From Brachynemurus nebulosus (lineage: Eukaryota > Arthropoda > Insecta > Neuroptera > Myrmeleontidae), in the NCBI GenBank assembly GCA_035578155.1, contig JAPWDM010000002.1:38987437-39051436 (forward strand): a DNA stretch of 64,000 nucleotides. Direction: 5' to 3'. Positions within the stretch are counted from its first letter, which is position 1. Every line of letters starts with the position of its first letter. The notes beneath the pieces are model-generated. The model did not search any database. It was not told where the DNA came from and worked only from the letters and a program-made list of their open reading frames with translations. Below are positions 62,401-64,000 of this stretch, piece after piece. A program made the position numbers and the translations under genes.

Positions 62401-63577
62401 TGCTTAGTGCAACAGCCATAGCCATTAGAAGCGAAGTGATGACGTTTCAGTGTTTAAGGCCAGGCGCACATTGAGGTGCGTCATGCAGTAAACGCAGGGT
62501 AGGGCAGAGCAGAGCAGGACAGGGCAGGTCAGGAAAGCAAGAGAAATAAACTGTGTGACCGGGCGCACATTGAGGCCAGGCGCACATTTAGCTGCGTCAC
62601 GCAGTTAACGCAGGGCAGGGCAGAGCAGAGCAGAGCAAGGCAGAGCAGGAAAGCACGTGTGGTCGAGCGCACATTGAGACGCAGTTGAGGCAGGCAGGGC
62701 AACGCAGTTTCTGTGACTCTTGTTGTAGAACGAGATAGCACGAATTTAAAAGCAGAGCAGAGCAGAGAAGCAATATATTTCTTCAATTTCTTCAATCGTT
62801 TTCATTTCGACGAAATAAAACCAACTAAAACTCGAGAACGTGTTACAATGTTGCGCAGCATCGCGGAGTTTCTGTGTCACATTCACGAGTGCCACATCGG
62901 TCTCGTGCGACGCAGTGCTGCTCTGCCCTGCCTGCGTTAACAGCGTCTCAATGTGTGCCCGGCCTGAGACGCAGTTAACGCAGGCAGGACAGCGCAGTTT
63001 CTGTGACTCTTGTTATAGAACCAGATAGCATGAATTTAAAAGCAGAGCAGAGTAGAGCAGCACTGCGTCGCACGAGACCGATGTGGCACTCGTGAATGTG
63101 ACACAGAAACTCCGCGATGCTGCGCAACATTGTAACACGTTCTCGAGTTTTAGTTGGTTTTATTTCGTCGAAATGAAAACAATTGAAGAAATTGAAGAAA
63201 TATATTGCTTCTCTGCTCTGCTCTGCTTTTAAATTCGTGCTATCTCGTTCTACAACAAGAGTCACAGAAACTGCGTTGCCCTGCCTGCCTCAACTGCGTC
63301 TCAATGTGCGCTCGACCACACGTGCTTTCCTGCTCTGCCTTGCTCTGCTCTGCTCTGCCCTGCCCTGCGTTAACTGCGTGACGCAGCTAAATGTGCGCCT
63401 GGCCTCAATGTGCGCCCGGTCACACAGTTTATTTCTCTTGCTTTCCTGACCTGCCCTGTCCTGCTCTGCTCTGCCCTACCCTGCGTTTACTGCATGACGC
63501 ACCTCAATGTGCGCCTGGCCTTAAACACTGAAACGTCATCACTTCGCCTCTAATGGCTATGGCTGTTGCACTAAGCA
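62401..63577. repeat. Near-perfect 1.18-kb palindrome
   Basis: The arms, about 62401-62929 and 63049-63577, mirror each other about 62989. An 88-codon frame at 62529-62795 (minus) and one at 63183-63449 (plus) are identical. The loop of about 120 bp is itself a diverged copy of part of the arm. The arms are GC-rich for this window, with 'ggcagggcagagcagagcag' runs and 'ggccaggcgcacattgagg' ends. The symmetry also covers about 55 bp outside those ends. The frames are not taken as genes. Confidence 0.9.
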
Positions 63578-64000
63578 ACAAAGAAGAATATATAAATATT
63601 TACAATTTAATAAGGTAAAAGACCCGGTAATTGACCCTGGCCCAGCTTCTGACCTTTTCAACTTTTATATAAATTAATAAAAAAAACTATATTTTAAATA
63701 AGAAAAAACATAAATTCTTAATTTAAAGTAATCTATTCTGTGCCTAATGAATAGCAATTTAAAAAGTTTAGAATATATTAACTAAATAAAAAAAATTTTT
63801 AAGTTTAAAACGTGTGTAAAAACTATTTTTTAGTTGTTTCCTAACAGTTTATGTTACAAAGTACTCATTTTGATCTGTGCAATATTCATCATATAAGTAT
63901 GAAAATTTAATTAAAAATATATGAGCAGGTTAATATTTGTTTAAAATTTATTTTAAAATATTTATAAAATACCTTAGAATGATTTTTAATTATTAAAATA
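63578..64000. other. AT-rich window edge with possible TA-flanked element start
   Basis: 'taaggtaaaagacccggtaa' then 'ttgaccctggcccagc' at 63613-63650 looks like the left end of a mariner-like element of the 11195 and 49163 type. The other end would lie outside the window. Confidence 0.35.

Noticed and set aside
62529..63449. Identical 88-residue frames on opposite strands
   Set aside because: They arise from the palindrome arms; leucine/serine/alanine-rich translation of GC-rich repeat, no gene features.

Overview
This is a window of a eukaryotic, almost certainly insect, nuclear genome. It is very AT-rich, has introns with GT/AG borders, long (TA)n microsatellites and dense transposon debris. 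It carries a cytochrome P450 whose sequence reads best as family CYP304, which I know from flies, mosquitoes and moths. The order is not proven; a dipteran-like insect is a guess. Nothing suggests bacterial sequence.

Genes. (1) 2129-2225, minus: a candidate first coding exon with a signal peptide, whose gene would continue off the left edge. (2) 24838-25680, plus: a decayed copy of a multicopy arthropod protein family, probably transposon-borne. (3) 30043-30435, plus: two exons encoding the helix-turn-helix N-terminus of a DDE-transposase-like protein; no catalytic domain is visible. (4) 40866-51122, minus: the one complete gene, a CYP304-like P450 in six exons (511 residues) with an 8.4-kb third intron full of repeats and a TATA/Inr-like promoter. 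Relics of a Penelope-type retroelement (12.5-13.7 kb) and a PIF/Harbinger transposase (58.4-58.7 kb) are also readable.

Repeats make up most of the rest. Family A (ends TAGCGAATTTCC / GGAAATTCGCTA with a (TA)n core) occurs about ten times. Family B (starts CGCCGTGAGCAGCGG, about 1.8 kb, built of 160-bp modules) occurs five times. Seven hAT-type non-autonomous elements can be delimited to the base by perfect 8-bp target-site duplications, one nested in another. Others include a Transib-like element whose ends are CACAGTG + 12 nt + AAAAAGCT, two piggyBac-like TTAA elements, PIF/Harbinger and Tigger/pogo-like MITEs, TA-flanked mariner-like elements, tRNA-derived SINEs, several foldback elements, a near-perfect 1.18-kb palindrome at 62.4-63.6 kb, and an inverted array of 103-bp units each holding a heat-shock-element-like motif at 48.05-48.64 kb.

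Layout: 1-2.2 kb gene edge; 3-9.2 kb hAT relic, families A and B, hairpin; 10-14.8 kb TTAA element, TA element, Penelope, tRNA-like sequence; 15.7-24.5 kb hAT, families A and B with a SINE; 24.8-32.2 kb pseudogene, Harbinger MITE, HTH gene, distant inverted repeat; 34.2-37.1 kb hAT cluster and Transib-like element; 38.1-39.4 kb family B; 40.8-51.2 kb P450; 51.6-57 kb hAT and Tigger-like elements; 58-64 kb Harbinger relic split by family B, then the palindrome.
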